Positions 35,811 to 45,715 of a stretch of DNA of 64,000 nt are shown piece by piece. The stretch lies in NCBI RefSeq assembly GCF_004210375.1, contig NW_027467782.1:27817276-27881275 (forward strand), written 5' to 3'. How positions within the stretch are numbered: the stretch's first letter is position 1; each line of letters opens with the position of its first letter. Below the pieces are notes generated by a model that had not been told where the DNA came from, did no database searches, and saw only the letters and a program-made list of their open reading frames with translations. This DNA is from Tachypleus tridentatus. Its lineage: Eukaryota > Arthropoda > Merostomata > Xiphosura > Limulidae. The position numbers and the translations under genes were made by a program.

Positions 35811-35903
35811 GCTGAAAGGGCGAGCAACTTTGGTGTGACGAAATTCAAACCCGTGACCATCAGATTACATACAACTCGAGCACCTTAACCATCTGGCTGA
35901 GCT
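35811..35903 (-). repeat. SINE-A head fragment, minus
   Basis: GCTGAAAGGGCGAGCAACTT, AATTCAAACCCGTGACCATC, CTCGAGCACCTTAACCATCT. Body and tail are absent. Confidence 0.85.
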
Positions 35904-36275
35904 TTTCTAGGTATTATGCAAGCGATGAACTAAAGTGTTATTTCAACAGAAGTAACAACATTATCTCGAATTATAACCCAAGAATAATGCATTACCAACT
36001 TCAACAAACTCGTCATTTTAATTTACTTTATATTTTACAGAAAAAATAAAGGGGTTAAGTGTGTTATACCAAAACGATTTTAAATATGCAGATCAGAAAA
36101 TCACATAACAGTCAAATCCAATGTAAATTAGAGGTGGGACAGCATGTTAAGGATTACATTTTGGCATTGTTTAACTTTACGTAGATAGTGTATTGTTATC
36201 AATAACTAATTACTTTCCGAAAGAATATATACAGTGTTGCTTTCCAACGTAAAATGTTACACTCTTAACATACAG

Positions 36276-36540
36276 ATGTTTTCACATTAAAACTCAGAAC
36301 TTCCAAAATGAGAATGTGTCTTATACTTTATTATATTGTGAAACAAAGGAAAATGGATCAAGTTGCGACACAAGAACCATTCAGAAAAGGACTTACTACC
36401 AGTCGTGTTTGAGCTGTAGTAAGCACAGTTCGGCATTTTGTAACGGATTAAAATCCACAAACACAAAGTACAGTGGCAAAATCTTTTATGTGCACCTGGC
36501 AATACTGTGCAACACAATCAAGAAAGATATTCAGAAGTGA
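36276..36540 (+). CDS. Putative terminal exon, cysteine-rich, unrecognised
   Basis: Acceptor CACTCTTAACATACAG at 36275. Entered with two bases from the previous exon, the frame is open to TGA at 36538-36540 (about 87 residues). Cysteines are regularly placed: YRCF, LLYCE, SSCD, YYQSCLSCS, AFCN, ILCN. YYQSCLSCSKHSSAFCNGLK is the most distinctive part. It has no in-frame ATG near its start, so it would be an internal-to-last exon of an extracellular or secreted protein. I do not recognise the family and found no partner exon. It could also be a decayed copy. Confidence 0.35.
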
Positions 36541-37210
36541 AACAAGTTACATCTATAAAGGTGCTTCCACTACATAGTTGTTCATTCATCGCATACCTCG
36601 AACAGCAGAGAATGAAACAGTGAAGTGGTAAATGCAATACCGATAGATTTTAGTGACTTGGACTGTTGAAATGGTGCTGGGAAATCATCATGACTGGGTT
36701 TTGTTACATGTACTATGAGTCTTTATTTTAATATAACAATCAGTTTCTGAATTCAAAATCATTGTTTCAAAAACATCAAATCACACCGAGGTTATATGGA
36801 CCAACGTGATGAAACGTTACAGCTGTCGCTACACAGAGAGTGTCAATCAGAAGTTACTTTTACAAGCAATATTTTGAATTCTATACTGAATTCTCTATGT
36901 CTAATGAATTATAATATTAAACAAGCATGCAATATTTACAAGATAGAAGCTTAACTTTATGATTATTGAAATATATATTAATATCTTTAAAATTCTGTAC
37001 CCTTCTACAAAATATGAATCATTTAAATTTCAAATTTCTTGTATAAGAATTTGTATCACTAATATCATTTCAAGTCGCATCTCATTTACAGCTACTGTTT
37101 CAGTAGCAATATTTAAAGTTAAGTAAAATATAGTGTTTTAGTAACATAACTGAAAAGCTGCATCATAGTTGTGTGTATTGTTTCCGTAAAATCATTAGAG
37201 TGTTGCATCA

Positions 37211-37243
37211 CAAGTTGCCTTAATCACCTAGCCATGCCGAGCC
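37211..37243 (-). repeat. SINE-A head crumb
   Basis: AAGTTGCCTTAATCACCTAG and CCATGCCGAGCC match the reversed SINE-A head. Only about 33 bp survive. Confidence 0.6.
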
Positions 37244-37299
37244 ATTTTGAAAGGATGCAACAAGAGTCATCTATTGTGAATTGGTCAGATGAATTATGC

Positions 37300-38470
37300 G
37301 GCGCCACTGATCACGCGTGGAAAAACTTCAAATATAACGTTTTCAATATTCAAATTAACCACATTCCTTAGAGAAAGAAAGTTGGTTCATAAAGAGTTTA
37401 AGAGATAAAATTAAAGAAAAGCATCACAAATGTAAGAAATTTAAATTGATTTGTACGACAAGAGATTCATAAGATTATAGGAGATAAAAAATTGTGAACC
37501 AAGAAATTAGAACTTCGAAAAGGAAGTACAAGAAAAGACAGGCTAGAAATTAAAATTGAACAGTAAGGGTTTCTTTAAGTACATTAAGGGTAAACAAAGT
37601 GAGAGAATGCAGATGGCGCCATTCAAGGATGAAAAGAGAGGCTAGTGTATGATAATTATATGATGGCTGGGCTACTAAATTTTGTTTTCTTCGATTTTCA
37701 TTAACGAAGACTTAAGCAGTACTCCACGTTTTGAACAGTTGCTAAATGAACGAGTTTGAAAAAATTGCTACATTAATTTTGAACTAGTTTAAAAAAATTA
37801 GAATATTAAAAATGATAAGTATCATGAGCCAGATCACATTTCTCCAATGGTTTTGAAGGAGTATAAATATTGGATATATGAGCCATTTCAAACTATTTCC
37901 TGTCAGTTCTTAAGTAGTTGGTAGAAACCAAAGGATTGGAAGTTAGCTAAGGTAAATAGTCTTTTAAAGAGAGGTAATACAAATTGTCTCAGTAAATGTA
38001 GACCCATTTGTCTTTTATAGGTTGTGGGAAAATATTAGTAAATTATGTTAAAACATGCTTTGCAAAGCCGTTTAACAAAGTTCAGTATTGCATTGTATAG
38101 TACCCATGGTTCCACTGAGGAAAATCTTACGTTACAAATCTTTTGATATTTTTTGAAAAGGTTACTGCTTATATAGATCAGAGTAATGGTGTAGATTAGG
38201 TTTATATGGATTTGTCAGAAAGCATTTGCAAAGTTCCACATAAATGGCTGTGAAGAAACGTATCTCTGTTGGTGTAAGAGATAAGTAACTGGATAGACAG
38301 GATGGAAGAGTTAGGTTGTTACAGATGGAGATTATTAAAGCTGGACTAATATTGTTACTAGGGTACCTAAGGGCTGGGTTTTAGGACCACCATAGCTACT
38401 GTATAAACTTTATTTGTTAACCTCCTTTCTTTAGCTCAGAGAGTAGAACTAATAAAGGGAACTGTATAAC
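37300..38470 (+). pseudogene. CR1/jockey-type LINE reverse transcriptase remnant
   Basis: Translated pieces in shifting frames follow the order of a non-LTR retrotransposon ORF2. A WKNFKY... and KYIKGKQ-like linker comes first, then MMAGLLNFVF (family: ELLNxFFSSVF). PKDWKLAKVNSLFKRGNTN follows (family: DWKxAxVxPIFKKG), then CRPICLL (NYRPISL), SESICKVPHKWL (DFSKAFDKVPHKRL), and GYLRAGF-DHHSY (GVPQGSVLGPLLF). There are many stops and frameshifts, and the catalytic FxDD region is not readable. Ends were not defined. Confidence 0.78.
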
Positions 38471-40194
38471 TGTTTTCATACAGTCGTTTCAGTTACAATG
38501 TAAAACATTTGATTTGTATATGATTTCAAAACCAATTAATTATTCAGGCAATTTTTCTTCCCCTGAAATAAAATAAAAAATTCTGATTTCCACAATATTA
38601 AATAGCGTCTAAACTGGTTTTGTCTTGATATCTAGTAAGGAATCTGACAGATCAAATAATTAATTTCAAATACAATAACAGCAACTTCTATACGAGGTTA
38701 ATTTTAATAATTACATCGTTGCGACCTTTACCATCATCATCAATTAAACATTGTAATTATTGTATTTTATAACCGTTACCTTAGTTTCTGCAGGATTATG
38801 CTATGATAATTGTCAGAATAATTTTGTTTTCTCTACAATGAAATAACTTGCAAATAATAATCCTTTCATCTTGAAATATATTAATAATGTAGATGTTTAC
38901 TGAAGGGTTCTCTAATGTGTTTTGTTTGAATAGTAGACAAAAACAAAATCACGAGTAACAAATATTTTTATTTCTCGCTTTTAAAGTTCATATGTCTTGC
39001 TCTTACAGAGTCCATAATTCTTCTCGTGATTCATGGCATGTGCACGTTTGACCAATGTCACGGCAGGACAAATTGCAATTTCAAGCGTCACTCATATGAC
39101 ATCATAGTAGAGTCTCCTGACTGAGTGACAAACAAACAACACACAGTGGCGCAATTGGTAAAACAGGTTATCTCTCTAGGTGGTCTTGGTCCTCTGTTAT
39201 TGTAATAACAATAAAAGAAACGCTGTTCTGGTACAAACAAGAGGGTGCTTACCTTCGCTGTTTTCGATCTTTCTCTGCCCTATGAAAATTCTGTATAATT
39301 TTCCAAGAGGTTTTATTAGCTCCACTACAAGTGATCCATATGAGTGAAACTATAAATAAATCGTCCACTCGTGTCATCGGATACAAGAATATAACTACTG
39401 TAACTATATCTAGACCTAGGTAAACTGGAGTGTGATTTTATACATCTTGTGAAAAAAAAAATAGAAGTTAATATACAGAATGATGTTTCTATTTATATTA
39501 ACATGAGTGAAAAACTTAAAACATTCAAGTACTGTCATGTCAAGTTTATGATACTAACAAACATAAAACACAAGTCATGGTTGTTTAAAGATATTTCACA
39601 AACATATATGATATACAAACTCCACACAATTTAAACTTTACTGTGAAATGAATATACTAAATTAAAATCATCGATCATCCACAAGTGATGTCAAAACTAT
39701 TGTATTTTTCACATCTGAAAAAAACACGCTTATTTGAAACAGATATTTACTAAAGTTAAACTTTATTAATTTATTCTAATATCTTCACTAGCATCGGAGA
39801 GCAGTACATGAAATTCAGCATATGGGGTTGCGTATCTAAATGTCTAAAATTCAAGCCAAAGTGCAGCTAATTACAATCCGTAATTTCAGTTGTGTCTGCG
39901 TAATATAGATGGCAGTCAATTCCGACCCTAGGAGTTGAATAAGTTATCTTATTTCAGAGGGAGCTTCTGAGAGGTTGGCCAGTTGTTTAAAATTAGAAAG
40001 GATGAGATGATATTGACTTCTCATTTAGCTCTCGTGAGGACAGAATGCCCATCAATTGAAAATATCGGTATTAATCTATCAACAGAATTCCAGTAGGGTT
40101 TAGAAAATTTATGTATTACAACTTGTTTCTTGTAATGTAATACATTACGTTCAGTATATGCTGTATGAAAATTCGGTATCCTACTTAAATCATT
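38471..40194. other. No gene recognised
   Basis: AT-rich. A short tRNA-like stretch, ACAGTGGCGCAATTGGTAAA near 39139, is too degenerate to call. Otherwise nothing seen. Confidence 0.35.
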
Positions 40195-40520
40195 GGCCCG
40201 GCAAGGCCAAGCGTGTTAAGGCGTGCGAATCGTAATCTGAGGGTCGCGGGTTCGTATCCCCGTTACGCCAAACATGCTCGCCTTTTCAGCGGTGGGGACG
40301 TTATAATGTGAGGATCAATTTCACTATTCGTTGGTAAAGAGTAGCCCAAGAGTTGGCGGTGGGTGTTGATGACTAGCTGCCTTCCCTCTAGTCTTTCACT
40401 TCTAAATTGAAGAAGATTAGCATTGATATCCTTAGATGAAATAAAGAAAACAAACGGTCTTTCGAACGGTTAGCACAGATAGTCCTTGAGTAGTTTTGTG
40501 CGAAAATTCAAAACAAACAT
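40195..40520 (+). repeat. SINE-A with internal variant segment
   Basis: GGCCCGGCAAGGCCAAGCGT head, GTCGCGGGTTCGTATCCCCG B box, standard body. The segment between TCACTTCTAAATTG and GGTTAGCACAGATAG holds an extra AGATTAGCATTGATATCCTT-type insert related to the one in the SINE at 19641. Tail TTCAAAACAAACAT. Confidence 0.9.
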
Positions 40521-40763
40521 AAATCATAAAAACCTGGTACTTACGAGTCGTGACAAACAAAGTCCGTCTGGTTGTCAGCATTTCCTTTTGTTCTTCTGAA
40601 GCATGTGAAAATCCTCAGCCTTTTAATAAAATTATGTGATTTTCTTGACCTGCACGGATTTTGCTGTCTTTCTTCTTTAGCAGTCAAATAAACATGTTCT
40701 CTGCTAGAAATGTCTTGTATAGCGTTCTTGGCAGATCTTTTAAAGGCCTGGAGCCGTTTCTTC

Positions 40764-41005
40764 AGTGACTATCTGTGCTAGCCGTCCCTAATTTAGCAGT
40801 GTAAGACTAGAGGGAAGGCAGTTAGTCATTACCACCCACCGCCAACTCTTGGGCTACTCTTTTACCAACGAATAGTGGGATTGACTGTAACATTATAACG
40901 CTTCCACGGCTGAAAGGGCGAGCATGTCTGGCGCGACGGGGATGGGAACCCGCGACCCTCAGATTACGAGTTGCATGCCTTAACACGCTTGGCCATGCCG
41001 GGCCC
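40764..41005 (-). repeat. SINE-A, minus, near full length
   Basis: CTATCTGTGCTAGCCGTCCC, GGGAAGGCAGTTAGTCATTA, AATAGTGGGATTGACTGTAA, GGATGGGAACCCGCGACCCT and CATGCCGGGCCC. Well preserved. Confidence 0.93.
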
Positions 41006-41138
41006 TAATAAATAGTTTATACATGGATTGTATGATGTGTGTACGTATGGCCATAATATGTATTTATTATAGATTGTTTATGTTTAGTTGAGAAAACGGT
41101 TTGCATGTTTTATTCTTGTCGCAGATTCATGGTAAATC

Positions 41139-41300
41139 GGCCCGGTTTGGCCATGTGGTTAAGACACCCGAGTCGTAATCTGAGAATCGCGGGTTCGAAT
41201 CTCTCTCACACCACAGAAGCTCGTTCTTTAAGTGGTGAGGGCGTTACAATTAGACACTGAATCCCACTATTTGTTAGTGTAAGAGTATTCAAAGAGTTCT
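41139..41300 (+). repeat. SINE-A, 5' half
   Basis: GGCCCGGTTTGGCCATGTGG head, ATCGCGGGTTCGAATCTCTC B box, GAATCCCACTATTTGTTAGT. Similarity fades after AAGAGT near 41290. Confidence 0.88.
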
Positions 41301-41376
41301 TAATACTTTTCAAAGCAACATTTAATGTATTAATCTGTCTTTGTTATAAATAAATAATGATGTGCCATTTCTACAG

Positions 41377-41509
41377 TCTACTGCTGGTGCAGCAGGAAGC
41401 ACCTACAACACCAAAAGAAGGTTCTCAAATCTACCCGGTGGACTCAACAGATAACCCGATGTGGCTTTGTTGTAACAAAAACACATTTTTAGAGTTTAAG
41501 GTTGCTTCG
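41377..41509 (+). CDS. Putative internal exon of an unrecognised gene
   Basis: Clean acceptor (GCCATTTCTACAG) and donor (TTCG|GTAAGTAT). Entered with two bases from the preceding exon it is open throughout: LLLVQQEAPTTPKEGS, QIYPVDSTDNPMWLCCNK, NTFLEFKVAS, leaving in phase 0. That phase matches the exon at 42977. No named domain is recognised. Preceding exons were not identified, and no start codon fits this exon itself. Confidence 0.45.
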
Positions 41510-41688
41510 GTAAGTATGAAAAACAGAACCACAGGTATTAAAATGTTAATATTATTTTTAACGAAAATGAAATTTATGAATATAATTTACGTTCAATTCA
41601 AATTTACAACTGACTTCATTTTGTGATAACCGGAAAGAAAATCCGTTAACAACTTAGTCCAACAAAACTTATTATGTAGGAATTGCCA

Positions 41689-41750
41689 GGTGGTGAGGGC
41701 GTTCGACCCTCTATTCATTAGTAAAATAGTAGTAACCAAGAGTTTGACAT
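41689..41750 (+). repeat. SINE-A fragment
   Basis: GGTGGTGAGGGCGTTCGACC, TCTATTCATTAGTAAAATAG and TAGTAACCAAGAGTTTGAC match the middle of SINE-A with erosion. It lies in the presumed intron between the two orphan exons. Confidence 0.55.
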
Positions 41751-42976
41751 ATGGTATTTCCCATAATGTACTTATTGATGTTTATCTTAATATTTCGTTT
41801 GTGTTTATGGCAAAAATACGTAAATTTATTCTGAAACTTGATGCAACAAAAAGAGAAAAAGGAGGCCGATACAAAAAACAAACATGGTGACAAAACAATA
41901 TAACAACACAGACAGCCTTAACGTCTATAATAAGTGAAGAGAGAACAGGCGTGGAAGTGTTCGAAGTACTGTCCATACAACACGAGATACTGGCAATGGT
42001 TGTGATAATAATAATAAAACTTTTCTTAACAGACAGCTGTTAAAGCATCCGAAGTAATGTCTCCAAAACAAAAGCTGAAGAAATGGCACATTATACAACA
42101 GAAAGTACAAAAATCAATTTCAAATCATTCCTAAGTTTTAGACAGAGCCGCTCTTTATTTACAACTGTTAAATAGATACGGACAACTATCAGCAGTAGTT
42201 ACCACTCTTAAGTAACTATTCTTAACTGAATAACGACACTGATTAAGGTAGTTAAAAGCATGTAACGTGCTCAGCGATACATTGTGCCTCGAACATGGGA
42301 TCATCAGTCAGTGACCCCCAACACTCGACATTAAACAACACCCAGCATTACTATCCCGTGTAGTAATTTGTAAGACCGGAGAAATTTTACGTAACTTGTG
42401 ATCTTTTATGTCATGATGTAATTAGTACAGGTGTTTTCTTCTTGTAATATTTTCTTCTAACTGAAATTCACAAAATCTCATTGCATATATTGCTTACTTC
42501 GCATATTATAATAAAACATATTCTTTCCATTTATTCCAAGTTGCTTTGTGTCTCTGTTTAAGAAAATTAAAATTTGTAGTCGGCTTTTAACTACCGTCTC
42601 GTGCAAAATATACTTAAAAATAATCTAGCAAAAACACTTCGTTTCAGTAAAAGTTTTAACGTTGGGAAGATTCCAAATGCATTTCTTGTTTATCTAGAGT
42701 TTACTCATTTAATTACTGTAAAGACATATCTCTACAAAACAGATTATGTCCCTCAAATTTTAACATGAAAAGATGAAAAGAATGAAAACCAAAATATATC
42801 CTTATTCATAACTTACGTCCATGATTTTCCTTAACGTGTATCCACAAGGACAGTTAATGATGTGTTGTGGTGCTAAATAAACTGAATAAAAAATTAAATA
42901 AAACTGTAAGAAGTACCAACATAACCATTAAAATATCACCTGTATAAGTTTTACACTATGATTTTATCTCCTACAG

Positions 42977-43123
42977 ATACAATCGTACCGCTTTAGCCCC
43001 TCAATCGAAATTAACAGAAGCACAGTGACTGAGATTTTTCGGTTGGAAACAAGTGGTGTACAAGGAACTGCTTACTATTTCGTTTCTGGTTATAATAGTA
43101 TATGTTTTTCACATTTTAAGTGA
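42977..43123 (+). CDS. Putative last exon of the same unrecognised gene
   Basis: Acceptor TTTTATCTCCTACAG at 42976. Phase 0 reading is IQSYRFSPSIEINRST, VTEIFRLETSGVQGTA, YYFVSGYNSICFSHFK, then TGA at 43121. The phase agrees with the exon ending at 41509. The composition looks like a beta-rich extracellular segment, but this is an impression only. The exon could also end earlier at a GT (CTG|GTTATA), in which case the stop would not be used. Confidence 0.4.
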   Translation: MQSYRFSPSIEINRSTVTEIFRLETSGVQGTAYYFVSGYNSICFSHFK

Positions 43124-43257
43124 TAAAATATATTTTTCATACATTTGAGTTTGGGTTTTGACAGAAAATATAATTAAGCAAAAAATCCTTCTTAATGATA
43201 CTTCTGTCATAATATCTTACTTGTCTCTTTATGAGATGAAATATCAAGATTTGGTAC

Positions 43258-43561
43258 GCTTCTTAGTGGCCCGGCATGGCCAAGCGCGTTAAGGCGTGCG
43301 ACTCGTAATCTGAGGGTCGCGGGTTCGCATCCGCATCGCGCCAAACATGCTCGCCCTCCCAGCCGTGGGGCGTTATATTGTGACGGTCAATCCCACTATT
43401 CGTTGGTAAAAGAGTAGCCCAAGAGTTGGCGGTGGGTGGTGATGACTAGCTGCCTTCCCTCTGGTCTCACACTGCTAAATTAGGGACGGCTAGCACAGAT
43501 AGCCCTCGAGTCGCTTTGTGCGAAATTCCAAAAAACGAACAAAACGAACAAGCCTCTTAGT
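43258..43561 (+). mobile_element. SINE-A, full length, with 10-bp target duplication
   Basis: Element 43268-43551, flanked by GCTTCTTAGT (43258-43267) and GCCTCTTAGT (43552-43561). The best full-length copy in the window: GGCCCGGCATGGCCAAGCGC head, GGGTCGCGGGTTCGCATCCG B box, complete body and a CAAAACGAACA tail. A good reference for the family consensus. Confidence 0.95.
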
Positions 43562-43845
43562 ACTTGATTAAATTTCTGAAATTCTTTTCCAAACATTAAC
43601 GTTGCTAAGATACTCTTATAGTATAATTTTATTGGTTGAATTCTACTAAGTAGATGTCCAATCACAGGCGTAGGTAACAATACATATATATGTTATTCTT
43701 TTTATAATGAGTGTTTTCCTGCAAGACATTATAAGAAAAAAATTGGATAGATATTAACACTCCTACGAAAAAAATATTTACATCCACTAAAGTGATTTTG
43801 GGGCATATCAGGCCCCATATATTTTTCCAATAGAAACACAGTGAT

Positions 43846-44868
43846 TTAGCAACATTCATTACAAACAACTTTAGAATGGCTCTGACAAACATTTTTTTTA
43901 CAATTTGAGCAAACAATTTTCGACTGTCTATCTTTTGATCTGCCGCACAAATGGCATCGTCCTCTTTTTGCCCTCTTTGCAGACGGTTCACATGAGGTTG
44001 TTTTGTCATTATCTTTGCAGTAAATTTCTTTGATTTCAAGCACCAATTGCCGTATAAATTCTCTTCTGGCTCTTGATTTATGTTGACGAAGAAATTCTGG
44101 ATGTTTTGTCGAGTATAGAACGAAAGCATTGTACGCAGCAAGATCTAGAATGTTATAGAATATGCAGACTGACCAGCGCTTTGATCGTCTCTTTGTTGTA
44201 TAATATCTCACAAGTTGATCGAGAGTGTCGACACCTGCCTTCGTTGCATTGTAAAGACTGACGATTTCGGGCTTTCCATTCTCTTCTACTTCACCAGACT
44301 GATGCTGAGAACTCAGTAGTAGCACATATTTTCCTGGTTTGTCTGAGTGCCTGAGAAGAGTGATGTCGTCATGGTAGAAAAACTTTGGTGATAACTCTCT
44401 AGATTTTGCATTTATTTCAAGAGACAGGAATGTTCTTGATTTCCGTATGGTTCCAACAAGTCCTGTTCTTTTTGTTCGTAGGTACTTGGCAAGTGTCATT
44501 GTTGTGAAGAAATTATCTGTCGTTATTGTCCTTCCTTTTCCAAGAAATGGCTGACTCAGTTCTCTGACTATTCTTTCTCCTTGATTTGTTTCTGTCGTAT
44601 TTCCAACCTTTCCAGTATAAATTTGAGCATTGAGGAGGTAACTTGTCTTTGCATCTGTTAGGCACCAAATCTTTATTCCGTATTTGCCTGGCTTTGTCGG
44701 AATGTATGTTCTGAAGTTACATAGTTGTTCATCCACTGTCAGGTATTCGCTTGGGTTGTAACTGTTTTTGCAATTTTCAATGAAAAAATTCCAGATTCCA
44801 GAGATGGCGGCATCTTTGATTTCTCTATTTCTTTGAGAGTGGATGTCAAATCTGATTTTTAAGCACAT
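43846..44868 (-). pseudogene. piggyBac transposase, catalytic and C-terminal part
   Basis: A 340-codon open frame. The three catalytic aspartates of the family are present: Asp46 in YLTVDEQL, Asp118 in TITTDNFFTT and Asp214 in AGVDTLDQ. YIPTKPGKYGIKIW and YTGKVGN are also family-typical. The short GRCPF-type segment usually between VDEQ...FR and YIP is missing, apparently an in-frame deletion. The C-terminus has the cysteine-rich zinc-binding domain (CHLCG...CSNC...CQSH...CNEC, residues 305-339). It is separated from the N-terminal part by at least one stop and a frame change in 44869-44964, so the protein is probably not made whole. Confidence 0.92.
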
Positions 44869-45429
44869 TTTTTTTTGAATTTGTCTTGTGTAATCAGTTT
44901 TCGCAAAATGGCAAACCGAATTCGGTTGAAAACATTTCGTCTATCGATGCATGTTTGGATTTGCTTATTCCAAGGAAAAGATTAGCTGCGATCCATTTCC
45001 AGAGGTCTTCTTCAAAATTGGTTCTTTCATGACGGTGTTTGTTGAGTGAATGGTCTGTTCCATCATATTCTCAGAAATGAAAATTTTGAATGTTTCGAAT
45101 GGTGTAGAGACTCTTGGAGCAGCTTGCCTTGTAATGCCTGGGTTCCCATTGAATATATTGAGAGCTGCGGTTCTTCTGTTGATCCTTGAAGGTGTTGTTG
45201 AATAACTAAAATTCTTATCTTTGGACAAAAGTTCGTTCACTTGCATCGTAGTAAGATCTTCTTGATTACTTTCTTCACTTTCAGAAGGGTACGGCGCGAT
45301 TTGTTCATCATTTTCGGCTTCAGAAGGATCATCCTCACAACTTTCAGAGTAGTCTTCGACATTATCATGTTCACTTTCATCGTCGGATGGTTTTGTCAGT
45401 AAATGTACAACTTCATCAAGAGATATCAT
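44869..45429 (-). pseudogene. piggyBac transposase, N-terminal part
   Basis: ATG at 45427-45429. Very acidic first 60 residues (DDESEHDNVEDYSESCEDD), as in many piggyBac transposases. FNGNPGITRQAAPRVSTPFE and FKIFISENMMEQTI match the start of the dimerisation domain. The frame stops at 44965, but family-like sequence (LWKWIAANLFLGISKSK, IDEMFSTEFGL) continues in another frame from about 45025 to 44915, then meets a TGA. At least one frameshift and one stop therefore lie between the two halves. I leave the gene as found. Confidence 0.85.
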
Positions 45430-45457
45430 TTTGACACGGTTTGAAGATTTCAGCTCC

Positions 45458-45467
45458 TATATATATA
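45458..45467 (-). promoter_or_regulatory. TATA box of the piggyBac transposase gene
   Basis: TATATATATA, 29 bp upstream of the ATG at 45429 on the minus strand and 14 bp downstream of the heat-shock element array. Start of transcription would fall close to the ATG, giving a very short leader. It is palindromic, so strand is inferred from the gene. Confidence 0.6.
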
Positions 45468-45481
45468 GGATTTGTGGATTC

Positions 45482-45514
45482 TTCTAGAATATTCTAGAAG
45501 CTTCAAGAATATTC
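45482..45514. promoter_or_regulatory. Heat-shock element array, seven perfect units
   Basis: TTC at 45482, GAA at 45487, TTC at 45492, GAA at 45497, TTC at 45502, GAA at 45507 and TTC at 45512. These are seven inverted nTTCn/nGAAn units with exact 5-bp spacing. Further TTCs keep the 10-bp register at 45522 and 45532. Heat-shock factor trimers bind three such units; metazoan hsp70 promoters usually have three to five per site. It sits directly upstream of the TATA box of the transposase, as in an hsp promoter. Confidence 0.85.
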
Positions 45515-45542
45515 AAGATTATTCTGAATACTTCTGTAAAGT

Positions 45543-45560
45543 TTCTAGAATGTTCTAGAA
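45543..45560. promoter_or_regulatory. Second heat-shock element, four perfect units
   Basis: TTC 45543, GAA 45548, TTC 45553, GAA 45558 with correct spacing. The last two units are the left target duplication (TTCTAGAA) of the nested MITE; the right copy is at 45708-45715. Confidence 0.8.
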
Positions 45561-45715
45561 CAGGCGTGGGCAAACTAGGCAATAATCAGGACCGTCTAAA
45601 ATTATTGTTGGAGTAGAGTTATTATCCTAAATATCCATCTTTTGAAAAGAAGTTGTAAAATTAATATATTTTTACTATAATTTGCTTTTTTCGGTTGCCC
45701 AGGCCTGTTCTAGAA
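45553..45715. mobile_element. hAT-type MITE nested in the piggyBac element
   Basis: MITE 45561-45707 (147 bp). Ends CAGGCGTGGGCAA and TTGCCCAGGCCTG are inverted repeats with one mismatch. Perfect 8-bp target duplication TTCTAGAA at 45553-45560 and 45708-45715. No coding capacity. Its insertion split and duplicated part of the heat-shock element region. Confidence 0.9.

Noticed and set aside
39135..39185. tRNA-like sequence AGTGGCGCAATTGGTAAAAC
   Set aside because: No matching T-arm or acceptor stem found; too short to place in a SINE family.
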